Shown here one piece after another: positions 7,671 to 16,925 of a stretch of 64,000 nt of DNA; the stretch's first letter is position 1, and each line of letters opens with the position of its first letter. The DNA comes from an uncultured Coriobacteriaceae bacterium (GTDB lineage: Bacteria; Actinomycetota; Coriobacteriia; Coriobacteriales; Eggerthellaceae). A program made the position numbers and the translations under genes. The stretch is from NCBI GenBank assembly GCA_900552585.1, contig USAB01000001.1, positions 6,687 through 70,686 on the forward strand. Direction: 5' to 3'. The notes below the pieces were generated by a model. That model searched no databases. It saw nothing but the letters and a program-made list of their open reading frames with translations, and was not told the origin of the DNA.

Positions 7671-9626
7671 ATGTCCGACATAATCGAGCAAGGAGATACG
7701 GTCAGGGTCGAAAGCGGTAGGAACGCCGGCGAATACGGGCAGGTGCTGGGATTCAAGAAGAAGCACGTGCTGGTGGACTTGACCGGCGAAGGCAACCCGG
7801 AAACTGCCCAGAAGTACCGCGAGTCATCCCTTTCCGTCATTCCGCCGACGGTGCTCGACCAAGATGACCTGCGGCAGCTGTGTCGCTTCGAAGTTCCGCC
7901 GAGCAGGCTGCGCGGCAGCAGCGAATATGCTCCGCTGGAAACGAACGCGCATTACCAGATGACGTTGGACGATTTGCGCGCAGCACTGCGGAATATCAGG
8001 GATCACGGTGGCCCAGACAGCCAAGAAGCACTTGACTGGTATTTCCAGACATTCGAACAATTCGGCGATGAACTGGGAATTTGGCAGTACATAGACGGCC
8101 AGGCAGTATTCGGCCAAAAAGACGCTCGGGAAATTCCCGGCATTCCCAACGCACGCAGCATTTTCTCCGACATCTACGACGAGCTGCAGTGCCGCTACGA
8201 TTACGGAGAGCAGAGTGCCTCGTTCGAAGAGCTGCTGAGTTGGATCGATGCCTACCAGGCCGATTGCAACAAGCCGCTGGCAGAGCGTCGACTGAGTAAT
8301 CGACAGAAAGAAACCTTCCTGAACTGCTGGGACATGAGCAAGGTCGAGGCAACCGACATCCCCGGCATCCGGGATTTGTACGTGAAAACGGTTAACGAAC
8401 TTGCTGCCGCCGATAATCCCATAGGTCTTTACCAGAAGGCGTACGCCTGCTACGGAGACGGCTGCGCCGGCTTCGAACAGGACTGGCAAGCATCCCGCGA
8501 CTGCCTGCTGAAACTGGAAGAGATTGCCCCCAGCTCGCTGTACGCCAACACGCTCGGTTACCTGTATTACTACGGCCGCTGCACGCAGGGCACACCGGAA
8601 TACGACAAGGCGTTCTACTGGTTCTCCATTGGCGCCGCCGGCGGCAACTACGAATCGCGCTACAAGCTGTCCGACATGTTCAAGGCGGGAAAGGGCTGTC
8701 CGCAAGACACGGAGATCGCAGCGCATATTATCTGGGACCTGTTCAACGAGAACCTGCCGTACTTCTGCGCAGGGCACAGCCTCAGCAAATTCGCCGACAT
8801 CGCACTGCGTGCCGGCAACCTGGAGGCAAGCGGCCCATACGGTGTGCCCGATTACGACAGCGCATACGCATACTATCTCATGGCCCGCCTTGCCATCCGC
8901 ATGCGACGGCAGACATGCGACTATTACGGCGATACCTCCGTGGAACGCAACATCGACGATGCCCTGATCAGCGCGCGACCGAAGACTTCGTACGCGGAAA
9001 AACAGGACCGCATATCGTTCGACGAGAGCACCCTACCCCGCCTGCTGCGATTCGCACTGGGCGGCGGACGGCGCATAGAGATGGATTACCGCTGGAAGGA
9101 TACGGACAAGGGAAACCTGAAACTCACGTTCCGCGTGCAGAACAGGCAGGCCGACCTGGACGCCCATACCCACTACGCCGCGAAATTCCCCGTACTGATT
9201 CCCGAAGCCCACTTCTGCGGCATGTGCGAGAAGCTGGTGGTGCGAGGCACCGTGCAGCGGTCGGCCGCATACGGCCTTGTCGGGAAAAGAGGCACCATCG
9301 TATTCGACGACATGGGTAACGATTGGGGCAGCTTCGGCAAGCTGGCGCTGTACGGCAAGCTGACGGGCATTCTGCACGGCGCGTTCACCGTGAACTGCAA
9401 GAAGCTTTCCGGTAAGCAGCGGCGCTATGCATCCGTGAGCTTCGACGATCCCGAGCGCACTTGGAACTACCTATGCGACGACGAATCCGTCCGCGTCGGC
9501 GATACCGTGTGCGTTCCCTGGGGCGACACAGAGCGCGAAGGAAGCGTTGCGCGCATCACCTGGCGCTATGACAGCGAGATGGAGCTGTTCCGCCGCGATT
9601 ACAAGCGCGTCATAGAAAAGCGGTGA
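7671..9626 (+). CDS. KOW-like domain plus Sel1-like repeat protein
   Basis: The 651-residue cytoplasmic protein begins with a KOW-like segment (GDTVRVESGRNAGEYGQVLG, residues 8-27). A helical middle follows, with Sel1-like repeats at about 270-400 (NTLGYLYYYGR, AFYWFSIGAAGGNYESRYKLSDMFKAG, AYAYYLMARLAIR). The C-terminal 230 residues look beta-rich and include VRVGDTVCVPWG near the end, which resembles a second small beta-barrel. Sel1 repeats mediate protein contacts and KOW modules bind RNA or protein. The combination is not one I recognise; no enzyme motif is visible. A weak AAGAAGG site lies about 10 bases before the start. Confidence 0.7.
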   Translation: MSDIIEQGDTVRVESGRNAGEYGQVLGFKKKHVLVDLTGEGNPETAQKYRESSLSVIPPTVLDQDDLRQLCRFEVPPSRLRGSSEYAPLETNAHYQMTLDDLRAALRNIRDHGGPDSQEALDWYFQTFEQFGDELGIWQYIDGQAVFGQKDAREIPGIPNARSIFSDIYDELQCRYDYGEQSASFEELLSWIDAYQADCNKPLAERRLSNRQKETFLNCWDMSKVEATDIPGIRDLYVKTVNELAAADNPIGLYQKAYACYGDGCAGFEQDWQASRDCLLKLEEIAPSSLYANTLGYLYYYGRCTQGTPEYDKAFYWFSIGAAGGNYESRYKLSDMFKAGKGCPQDTEIAAHIIWDLFNENLPYFCAGHSLSKFADIALRAGNLEASGPYGVPDYDSAYAYYLMARLAIRMRRQTCDYYGDTSVERNIDDALISARPKTSYAEKQDRISFDESTLPRLLRFALGGGRRIEMDYRWKDTDKGNLKLTFRVQNRQADLDAHTHYAAKFPVLIPEAHFCGMCEKLVVRGTVQRSAAYGLVGKRGTIVFDDMGNDWGSFGKLALYGKLTGILHGAFTVNCKKLSGKQRRYASVSFDDPERTWNYLCDDESVRVGDTVCVPWGDTEREGSVARITWRYDSEMELFRRDYKRVIEKR

Positions 9627-9773
9627 AGGGGCGTCGTGTCGCCCCCGCCTGGCGCAAGCGAACCATGGAGGATTTGTGGCTGAAGAATATCGCCGCTTAC
9701 GAAGCCTGCGAACCATATGCTAGTTTTTGCATTCCAAGAATAGAAGCGCAGTGAGGCCAGGTACGTGTTATGC

Positions 9774-9815
9774 GGAGGGGGTCGCAACGAGCAGGTTGCG
9801 ACCCCCTCCTTTTTT
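9774..9815 (+). terminator. Strong Rho-independent terminator
   Basis: A perfect 15-bp stem (9774-9788 with 9795-9809) with a 6-base loop is followed by six T (9810-9815). It lies 150 bases after the KOW-Sel1 stop and 35 bases before the MFS start, so it could end the first gene or act as an attenuator of the second. Confidence 0.9.
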
Positions 9816-9849
9816 CTGCCGTACCCCCTCAAAAAGAGAAGGGAGAACA

Positions 9850-11805
9850 TTGACTGTCAACACCAACGATATGCAATCGAACGCACAGGCGTCCCAAGGA
9901 GGCGCCCCTGCCGCCCACGTTAAGGTGAAGAGCCCGCTTCTTGCCCTGATGGGTTTTCTGCTGGGCGGCTTCACGGGCATGTACAGCGAAACAGCGCTGA
10001 ATATTGCCCTTCCGCAGCTGACGCAGGCCTTCGGTATCGGAACCGGCCTGGCACAGTGGCTGGTCATCGGCTACATGCTGGTCATCGGCATCGTACTGCC
10101 GCTTTCCAGTCTCCTTACAAAATGGTTCCCCGCCCGCAAGATTGCGCTGTTTGCCCTGAGCGCATTCTTTATTGGGTCTCTGATCAGCGGATTCGGCTCC
10201 ACATTCGCCATCGTGCTGGCAGGACGCTGCATTCAGGGTATCGGTACCGGACTGGTGCTGCCACTCATGTTCGCCATGGTCATGGAGGTGGTTCCGCCGA
10301 ACCGCATCGGCTCCGCCATGGGAACGGTTACGCTGGTCATCATGTTCGCCCCCGCCGTGGGCCCAACGCTTGCCGGCATACTGTGCGGTGTGGGATCGTG
10401 GCGCCTGATCTTCTTCAGCTTCGCCGTGATTCTCGCCTTCGCCATCTTCTTCCTGGCACGCTTCGGCGTGAATCCCTACCAGCTTACAAAGCCGCGCATT
10501 GACGGGGCATCCATCTTGCTTTCCACGCTGGCCTTCGGCGGCATCGTGCTGGGAACGGGCATGGCCAGCCTGTACGGATGGCTGTCCGTGATGGTGCTGA
10601 CGTCCTTGGCGGTCGGCATCGTCTGCCTGGTGCTGTATGCACGCCGCCAGCTTGCCCTGAAGGCGCCCGTGCTGAACCTGCATGCTCTGAGCGTGCCCGG
10701 ATTCCGCCTGGGCTGCATGATGGTCATGCTGAATTTCGGCATCACGTTGACAATTATGTACCTGCTGCCGCAGTACTACCAGAATTCCCTGATGGTGCCG
10801 GTGGCGATGACCGGCTTGCTGCTGCTGCCCGGCGGCGTGGTGAACGCCCTCGTCAGCTTGGCGGCGGGTCGTATCTACGACCGTGTGGGTGCGCGTATAC
10901 CCGCCCTTCTGGGCTTCACGTTCTCGTGTGCCGCGGGAATCATGCTGCTGTTCGCCGATGCCCAAACCCCGATTGCCTACGTGGTGGCAAGCAACATCAT
11001 CATAATGGTGGGCGTGCCCATGGCCATGTCTCCCGTGCAGACGCATGCCCTGTCGGCGCTTCCGCACCAGCTTTCCACGGACGGCAGCACCATCATGAAC
11101 ACGTTGCAACAGGTCGTTGGCGCCGTAAGCACCGCGCTTGCCACCAGCCTGCTGGTATCGGGCCGCGCGGCGGCGGCAGGTGCCGGGAACCAAGTGGCAT
11201 TTGCAAACGGTTCGCATTGGGGCTTCATCTTCGCGCTGGCCATGGCCCTGGTAGGACTGGTGCTGGCAACGCGCCTGAAGGCGCCCGAACGCGGCCGCGC
11301 CGCAGCACCGCAGGCCAAGACCATTGAAGCAACCGAGGCAACGGTGCGCGACCTGATGAAGACGGACGTGTTCACGCTGCATGAAGGCCAGACGGCCTAC
11401 GAGGCGCTGCGCCTGTTCTCCGAAAAGGGGATCTCCGGCGCACCTGTGGTGAACGCGCACGGCAAACTGACCGGATTCGTGTCCGACGGCGACGTTATGG
11501 GGCTACTGGCCGACCAGGTGCCCACGTTCACGAATCCGTATTCCCTGGTGGTCATCGAGCGGAACAACACCAGCTTCGCCTCGCGCATGCAAGACGTCAT
11601 GAATACGAACGTGGAGGATATCGCCACGAAGAGCGTGCTTTCCGTGAACGTGGACGACAGCTTGGCAAAGGCCTGCGAACTGCTGGTATCGCGCCACCTG
11701 AAGAAGGCGCCCGTGCTGGAAGGCGGCAAGATGGTGGGCATCCTGAATCGATCGAACATCACGAAGTATTCCGTGGACAACTACAGCAACGAAGCGAACC
11801 GCTAG
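9850..11805 (+). CDS. MFS (DHA2-type) exporter fused to a CBS-domain pair
   Basis: About 480 N-terminal residues form a 14-segment DHA2 drug:H+ antiporter, with motif A-like LTKWFPARKI and a motif C-like stretch APAVGPTLAG. The C-terminal 160 residues (from about ATVRDLMKTDVFTLHEG) hold two CBS motifs (GISGAPVVNAHGKLTGFVSD and KAPVLEGGKMVGILNRSN), which usually sense adenosyl nucleotides. The TTG start at 9850 follows AGAAGGGAG; an earlier in-frame ATG at 9727 would run through the terminator. The natural substrate is unknown. Confidence 0.88.
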   Translation: MTVNTNDMQSNAQASQGGAPAAHVKVKSPLLALMGFLLGGFTGMYSETALNIALPQLTQAFGIGTGLAQWLVIGYMLVIGIVLPLSSLLTKWFPARKIALFALSAFFIGSLISGFGSTFAIVLAGRCIQGIGTGLVLPLMFAMVMEVVPPNRIGSAMGTVTLVIMFAPAVGPTLAGILCGVGSWRLIFFSFAVILAFAIFFLARFGVNPYQLTKPRIDGASILLSTLAFGGIVLGTGMASLYGWLSVMVLTSLAVGIVCLVLYARRQLALKAPVLNLHALSVPGFRLGCMMVMLNFGITLTIMYLLPQYYQNSLMVPVAMTGLLLLPGGVVNALVSLAAGRIYDRVGARIPALLGFTFSCAAGIMLLFADAQTPIAYVVASNIIIMVGVPMAMSPVQTHALSALPHQLSTDGSTIMNTLQQVVGAVSTALATSLLVSGRAAAAGAGNQVAFANGSHWGFIFALAMALVGLVLATRLKAPERGRAAAPQAKTIEATEATVRDLMKTDVFTLHEGQTAYEALRLFSEKGISGAPVVNAHGKLTGFVSDGDVMGLLADQVPTFTNPYSLVVIERNNTSFASRMQDVMNTNVEDIATKSVLSVNVDDSLAKACELLVSRHLKKAPVLEGGKMVGILNRSNITKYSVDNYSNEANR

Positions 11806-11834
11806 CCCGGCACAAACGCTCCGAATCTTGCCAT

Positions 11835-11875
11835 GCCCCGTATCGCCGTTCGCGGCGGAACGGGGCTTCTTTATT
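11835..11875 (+). terminator. Terminator after the MFS-CBS gene
   Basis: GCCCCGT/ACGGGGC (11835-11841 with 11860-11866) encloses an inner CGCCG/CGGCG stem and is followed by a T-rich stretch. Confidence 0.75.
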
Positions 11876-11880
11876 GGAGA

Positions 11881-13071
11881 TCAGCGCATGCCAACGGCCA
11901 GCATTTCGAAAGCGGCAACAACGCCGAGGAAAATGAAGTTGTACACTTCGAATTTACCTACGAAGCGGCTCATGGACCCCAGGCCGCTTTTCTGATACTG
12001 GCGCAGCGTGATCAGCGTGGCCATGGACGATATCGGCGTTCCCACTGCTCCGATGTTGGTTCCCAGCGCTACCGCCGCCCAGTTTTCCGTGAAGTGGGAA
12101 AGCAAGATGGCAGACGGCACGTTGCTGATCACCTGGCTGCTGATCAGCGCGGTCGGGAACACCCCCAGCACCTGCATCAACCAATTCAGGAAGGACGCCA
12201 CTGCTCCGATCTGGGCCACGTTACCGCTCATGACGAAGAAGCAGACAAATGTCAGGATCAGCGAGTAATCCGTTTTCGTGAATACATCGCGATCGACAAT
12301 CGCCAAAGCGACCACAATCACCAGCGCGCCCACCACATAGGAAATAGCGTTCACCGTCATCGCAATACAGATGCCGAACAGCACCAGATACAGTTCCACC
12401 CGATGCCGGGGTATGCGAATCTCGTCGGGCTTCTTGTAGTGGAACTCGCCGGGATGAACCGTGGCGCAGCAGGCGTAGATCAGCGCCATGGAGAAGATCA
12501 ACGGCGGAGCCATGGTCAGCACGAACTGCCCGAAATCCACGTTGAAGACGGAATACAGGTACAGGTTGTGCGGATTGCCGAACGGCAAAAGCATGCCGCC
12601 CAGATTCGCCGTGAGCGTGATCATGATGAACACGAAGGGAACTCGCTTCTCGCGGTGTACCGACTTCAACAGCAGCAGGGCAAGCGGAAGCACGGTAACA
12701 AGCGTCATATCGTTCGAAAGAACCATCGAGCAGCCCAAGGTAACCGTCACCAATGCAAACACCAGCGCACGCGTATTCGACACGCGCTCGACAATGGAGT
12801 GCGCCATAAATTCCAGGAACCCAGACGAATCGATAGCCTCCAGCACTGCCAAAATGCAGAACAGGCAGATGATGGTATGCCAATCAATGTACGACAGGTA
12901 GGCAGGCGACGGCGGAACGAATGCCATAGTGACCAGCGCCGCGATGGCGGATATCACCAGCATGGGATTACGGACGAACGTTCGCTCGGCCATGTGCTCC
13001 GCATGGCGCGCAAGCGCAAGGGCCCTATGGACTTCGGTGAATGTCTCTGAATCTTTCGGTATCGGCTTCAT
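11881..13071 (-). CDS. Ion-transporter-superfamily permease (ArsB/NhaD/SLC13-like)
   Basis: The 396-residue protein has about ten hydrophobic segments and the repeated pseudo-symmetric motifs of the ion transporter superfamily: SNDMTLVTVLPLALLLL (about 115) and ISSQVISNVPSAILLSHF (about 320), each a 'S/N-D/N-x-x-T/S' gate, plus GGMLLPFGNPHNL. These carriers move arsenite, sodium or dicarboxylates; which one cannot be told here. The start (MKPIPKD) has only a weak site. No arsenic genes are adjacent, so ArsB is not assumed. Confidence 0.8.
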   Translation of the reverse strand: MKPIPKDSETFTEVHRALALARHAEHMAERTFVRNPMLVISAIAALVTMAFVPPSPAYLSYIDWHTIICLFCILAVLEAIDSSGFLEFMAHSIVERVSNTRALVFALVTVTLGCSMVLSNDMTLVTVLPLALLLLKSVHREKRVPFVFIMITLTANLGGMLLPFGNPHNLYLYSVFNVDFGQFVLTMAPPLIFSMALIYACCATVHPGEFHYKKPDEIRIPRHRVELYLVLFGICIAMTVNAISYVVGALVIVVALAIVDRDVFTKTDYSLILTFVCFFVMSGNVAQIGAVASFLNWLMQVLGVFPTALISSQVISNVPSAILLSHFTENWAAVALGTNIGAVGTPISSMATLITLRQYQKSGLGSMSRFVGKFEVYNFIFLGVVAAFEMLAVGMR

Positions 13072-13470
13072 GCTTTCATGATAGCAGCCGCCTCTGCGCA
13101 GCCGGGGGAATGAGGGTCGGCTTCTCCCGGTTCCGAGCCCCGACCGTGCGACTTCCTCATCGCGGCGCATGGGCTGCACACTTGGGACGGAAAGTCTTCG
13201 AACTGCCGTTTGAAGTGGCATTATGTCTTACTATTCGCCTATAGTATTTCTGCATAGAACCCGTTCGGCATCGTGTGTTTTACCGAAGTAAGGCTGTTCC
13301 ATAATCAAGGCCAATCAGGGTGCATTCGATAGCGATTCCCTGGGAAAAGAGCCGCTATCCAAGCCCTGATCGTTGTTGTGAAACGCCAACGCAATCTGTA
13401 TTTGGGAGAGGCCGGGATAATGGCCCGGTTTATTGACAGGCGAGATTGTCGATAGGGGAAGGAGACCACC
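13072..13470. other. 399-bp divergent intergenic region
   Basis: It separates the permease and the secreted-protein gene, which are transcribed away from each other. An AT-rich stretch at about 13215-13260 (including TATAGTATT) is the likeliest promoter zone. A small CCGGG/CCCGG hairpin occurs near 13412-13428. No gene was recognised. Confidence 0.4.
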
Positions 13471-14439
13471 ATGACTACGCTGGGAAAGAGATTCGGCGTA
13501 GCGGCCGTCGCCGTGTTCGCCACTGCCCTGCTGGCCTTTGCGGCCACCATAGCAATGCCGGCGGAAGCGCAGGCGAAGACCGCGAGCTACAAGGTGCTGT
13601 ACCAATTCAACAACGGCGCCGACGTCAGCACGATGAATCTGGGCAAGCAGAAGGTGGGCAAGTACTACTTCACGTGGAAAGACCCGAAGTTGGCGAAAAC
13701 CGTCGCTGAGTCGGGCCTGGCGAAGTACAGCACGAAGAAGAGCAAAGGCTATAAGAAGATTGCCAACAACATCATGTCCGGCATCGTCACGAATGGAACG
13801 CATGCGTATTACATCAAATACAGCACTAAAGGCGCCACGCTGTATAAGAAGACGCTGAAGTCCGGCAAAACGAAGAAAGTGAAAGCACTCGGCAAGACCG
13901 GGTCCTACCGCTTTGGCGTTGCGAACGGCAAGTACGCGTACCTCACTCGCGAGAACATCGACTACATGAACAATACCGGCTCCGTGAGCACGTATCGCCT
14001 GAATTGCGCTACCGGCAGCGTCAAGCTCGTCGCGAAGAATTGCGATCTTGTCGATGCACAGAGCGGCTATGCCGTGGGCTTCTCGAAGGTCCAGCTCTTC
14101 GTCGATACCGAGCCGGTGACGCTGTACGAGTTCAACAAGTCCGGCACGCCGAAGAAGGTCAAGACCCTGACGAAGGCAGGCTATCGCACTTCCGTGAGCT
14201 TCGTGGGCAAGTATGTGTACTACGGCGTTTACAACCCAACCAAGAATACGGCAAAACTGTACCGTGCAACCACCGCCGGCAAGAGCGTGAAGAAGATTGC
14301 CTCCACGAAAGCAATGGGCATGTTGGCGTACCAGAATTTCAAGAGCACCACGTGCGAGATGTGGAAATACACGGACCGCGTCAAAATCTACAAGGTGACG
14401 TACAAGACGGGCAAGACGAAGTTCTCCCGGAACCTGTAA
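13471..14439 (+). CDS. Secreted lysine-rich repeat protein
   Basis: The 322-residue product begins with a signal peptide (hydrophobic VAAVAVFATALLAFAATIA, then AEAQA before cleavage). The mature part is rich in Lys, Thr and Tyr. It repeats a beta-strand pattern of the type 'G-x-Y-x-Y-x(n)-K-T-G-K-x-K-K', for example LYKKTLKSGKTKKVKAL, LYRATTAGKSVKKIAS and IYKVTYKTGKTKF, suggesting a small beta-propeller-like extracellular fold. It has no LPxTG and no enzyme motif. GGGGAAGGAG precedes the ATG. Function unknown; it resembles no neighbour. Confidence 0.75.
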   Translation: MTTLGKRFGVAAVAVFATALLAFAATIAMPAEAQAKTASYKVLYQFNNGADVSTMNLGKQKVGKYYFTWKDPKLAKTVAESGLAKYSTKKSKGYKKIANNIMSGIVTNGTHAYYIKYSTKGATLYKKTLKSGKTKKVKALGKTGSYRFGVANGKYAYLTRENIDYMNNTGSVSTYRLNCATGSVKLVAKNCDLVDAQSGYAVGFSKVQLFVDTEPVTLYEFNKSGTPKKVKTLTKAGYRTSVSFVGKYVYYGVYNPTKNTAKLYRATTAGKSVKKIASTKAMGMLAYQNFKSTTCEMWKYTDRVKIYKVTYKTGKTKFSRNL

Positions 14440-14487
14440 AGCAACTAAGCAACGAACGCCGGGGACCTGCCGCTCCCGGCTTCCATT

Positions 14488-14520
14488 CCGGCACCCCATT
14501 CTCCGCGGATGGGGTGCCGG
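14488..14520. terminator. Shared hairpin between convergent genes
   Basis: A perfect 12-bp stem (14488-14499 with 14509-14520) lies between two converging genes, just after a smaller GCCGGG/CCCGGC hairpin. T-runs are short on both sides, so it may work as a weak bidirectional terminator. Confidence 0.6.
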
Positions 14521-14549
14521 TTGCCTTTGCGGGCCGGCACCGTACGCGG

Positions 14550-15344
14550 TTACCGCGCCTCCAACAGCACACGCAACTCGGCCTGCACGGCTTGCTCGCG
14601 ATTCGTGCCCAACACCTTTTCCGCCACATGCTTCAGCGCATTGCGGGCATTGCCCATCACATAGGGATGGCCTACATAGCGGAGCATGGCGTAATCGTTC
14701 ATGGAGTCGCCGAACGCCAGCACATCGCCGGGGTCTATGTTGTAATGCGCAAGCACGGCCTGAAGCCCGGTTGCTTTGTTGATGCCGCGCGGCACCACGT
14801 CAATCCACGTTCTGCCCGACGGCATGAACATGAAGGCATCGCCCAGCTCGCGTTCCAACACGTAGACCATGTCCATGATGTCGTCAGCGCGCTCATAGCA
14901 TATGGCGGCCTTGACAATGCCCACATCCGGGGCGGGAAGGCGCTGCACGCGAACGGCGCGCGGAAGGTCCTTATCGATTTCGCGCACGTAATGATCCAGG
15001 TCATCCAGCAGGAACGTGTTCGTACGGTCGTACAGCGCCAGATGCAGGCAATCCAGCTGCGCGCACAGGTCGTACAAACGCTGCACGGAGCGCGACGAGA
15101 ACACCTCGTAATCCAGCAGTATGCCCTCCGCATACACCTGTGTGCCCGCCGATGCCACATAGTCGATCCGATCGGCAATAGGACCGAAGAATTCGCGCAG
15201 CGTATCGTAGCGGCGTCCGGAGCTGGCACAGAAACGGATGCCCTTCTCTTGCAGTGCGGCAATCAACTTGAATGTTCCTTCCGGAACCTGCGAATGCTCG
15301 TCGAGCAGCGTACCGTCCATGTCAGAAGTAATCAGCCTGATCAT
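14550..15344 (-). CDS. Cof-type HAD phosphatase
   Basis: The 264-residue protein starts with the HAD motif I DMDGTLLD (residues 8-15), has motif II-like CASSGR near 56-61, and motif IV GDSMNDYAML near 216 with K upstream. The cap position and length fit the Cof (type IIB) subfamily, which dephosphorylates sugar phosphates or PLP-like cofactors. It is cytoplasmic and stands alone. Confidence 0.9.
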   Translation of the reverse strand: MIRLITSDMDGTLLDEHSQVPEGTFKLIAALQEKGIRFCASSGRRYDTLREFFGPIADRIDYVASAGTQVYAEGILLDYEVFSSRSVQRLYDLCAQLDCLHLALYDRTNTFLLDDLDHYVREIDKDLPRAVRVQRLPAPDVGIVKAAICYERADDIMDMVYVLERELGDAFMFMPSGRTWIDVVPRGINKATGLQAVLAHYNIDPGDVLAFGDSMNDYAMLRYVGHPYVMGNARNALKHVAEKVLGTNREQAVQAELRVLLEAR

Positions 15345-15525
15345 AGGCCTCCTTCGCCAAAAGCAACCTTGTGCGGAGCGGATGCCGCACGTGAACCCTT
15401 CGGCAAACGTAGCACACTGGTTTCGCTACGTTTCCCCTGATGGGGAGTGATTGCAATTCGCTGATGTAAAATTTGCACGGAGCGGACAAACCCGAATCAG
15501 CGGCAGAGCGCCTTCGCCGCACCCG

Positions 15526-16131
15526 TTATAGCTTGAATCCCTCCAACAGCTTCCGACGCTCATCCAGCGACATCTTGTCCACACCGGAAAACGAATGCCA
15601 ATGGAACTTCGCGATGCCCGTCTTGCGGCAGAGGCCCACGCTCAGCGCCTTTACCACGGGCTTGCCGAATACCAGGCCGTACAGTGCCTTCGGCGTACCC
15701 ATGGTTGTCACCGCAAATACTTCCGCGTTCGACTTCAGGCGCGTCTTCATGGATCGGCCGTCCTCCGATTGCGAATACAGCAGGTTCTTGGCATATACCT
15801 TGTCTAGGAAGCCCTTCGTCCGCGCCGGCATAAGCTCCCACCAAACGGGAAACACGAACACGATCCGGTCGGCTTCCAACATGCGCCGCTGATAGTCGGC
15901 CACCTGAGCATTCATGGGAACCCCTTTGCGCCAATTCGCAAGATCTTCCTTGCTCATAGCCGGATCGAACCCATCGGCGTCAAGGTCCGCAAGGTCCACC
16001 GTCGCACCCCGTTCGCGCTCCGTATCCGTAATGCGTTTACACAGCGCAGCGCTGAACGATCGATTATGGGACTCGTTGTTGCACGCTTGAGCACCATAGG
16101 GATGATCGAAAACGATCATGGTCTTCGTCAT
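15526..16131 (-). CDS. Flavodoxin-fold NAD(P)H oxidoreductase
   Basis: The 201-residue protein resembles NQO1/KefF/MdaB-type FMN or FAD quinone reductases. It has an N-terminal Rossmann-like strand with HPYGAQACNNESHNRSF, the FVFPVWWELMPARTKGFLDKV stretch that binds the isoalloxazine (split here by about residue 95-115), and TTMGTPKALYG. It probably reduces quinones or nitro/azo compounds two electrons at a time. AAAGGATGC precedes the start. A TetR gene is divergent and likely its regulator. Confidence 0.87.
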   Translation of the reverse strand: MTKTMIVFDHPYGAQACNNESHNRSFSAALCKRITDTERERGATVDLADLDADGFDPAMSKEDLANWRKGVPMNAQVADYQRRMLEADRIVFVFPVWWELMPARTKGFLDKVYAKNLLYSQSEDGRSMKTRLKSNAEVFAVTTMGTPKALYGLVFGKPVVKALSVGLCRKTGIAKFHWHSFSGVDKMSLDERRKLLEGFKL

Positions 16132-16281
16132 GACAGCATCCTTTCATTGACATCTGTCTCTTAATGAACTATGCGTACGGTACGAAAGGATATTCCCCAC
16201 AAACAGGTACATTTGAGACCCTCTGCCACGTAAGTGACAAATCGGCCGATATGCCAACGAACATCCATAGGGAGCATGGGT
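16132..16281. promoter_or_regulatory. Divergent promoter/operator region of the oxidoreductase and TetR genes
   Basis: This 150-bp gap contains an exact palindrome CGTAC-G-GTACG (16174-16184) and a TTCATT/AATGAA pair bracketing a GACATCTGTC core near 16144-16166. Either could be the TetR operator; nothing here decides which. Confidence 0.45.
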
Positions 16282-16902
16282 ATGGACCTGAGAAAAGAAC
16301 GCACATTGAAGCTGCTAAGCGAAAGCCTGGTTTCCCTGTTGCATGAGAAAGCCTATTCAAGCATCACCGTGTCCGAAATCTGCGAAAACGCCATGGTGCG
16401 CCGCGCCACGTTCTACCGCCATTTCACTGGGAAGGACGATCTATTCGCTTACGCGGTGACCGCTCGCCGCTCGCAGCTGGACGCGCAGATAGACCCCCAT
16501 GGCACGCTGCCGCTACCGGAATACTGCCATCGTATGACAAGCGAATTCCTTCGGTTGGCAAGCGGGCATCGTGTCATGCTGAGCACACGCGCGCTGACGC
16601 CGGAGTTCGCCTTCATGAAATCGCTGCTTGCAACCGAGCTGGGCAAACGCTTCGCGCAGAAGCTGGCTCAGCGCGCCGGGCAGGATAATCCCAGCCCCAA
16701 GGCGCAAGAACTTGCTGCATTCTATGCAAACGGCCTGGTGGGGATTGTAGAAGAGCACGTGAAGACCCAGGGAGAGGAACACAGCGAGAAGCTGCTTGCG
16801 CTTATCGACGAGATTGCCCAGCGCCTCTTCCTTCAAGAAGCCGACCTGCAGGACGCGCTTGCGGAAAGCAGCGAGTCCAGCCCGAACAACCATCGGGCGT
16901 AG
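16282..16902 (+). CDS. TetR/AcrR-family transcriptional regulator
   Basis: The 206-residue protein has the TetR DNA-binding N-terminus: ITVSEICENAMVRRATFYRHF (in two pieces, about residues 27-47) followed by KDDLFAYAV. The C-terminal ligand domain is divergent, matching the TetR_C_8-like regulators found beside oxidoreductases. Start at 16282 gives seven bases from AGGGAG; the ATG at 16276 is too close. It is divergent from the flavodoxin-fold oxidoreductase gene, its likely target. Confidence 0.88.
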   Translation: MDLRKERTLKLLSESLVSLLHEKAYSSITVSEICENAMVRRATFYRHFTGKDDLFAYAVTARRSQLDAQIDPHGTLPLPEYCHRMTSEFLRLASGHRVMLSTRALTPEFAFMKSLLATELGKRFAQKLAQRAGQDNPSPKAQELAAFYANGLVGIVEEHVKTQGEEHSEKLLALIDEIAQRLFLQEADLQDALAESSESSPNNHRA

Positions 16903-16925
16903 TGGCAATAGGACAGCATCATGCA

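Noticed and set aside
9727..9849. N-terminal extension of the MFS-CBS protein from an ATG at 9727
   Set aside because: It would translate through a strong terminator hairpin; the TTG at 9850 has a good ribosome binding site.
14004..15440. A 478-codon plus-strand frame across the secreted protein and the HAD phosphatase
   Set aside because: It overlaps two well-supported genes and a terminator hairpin; no ribosome binding site.
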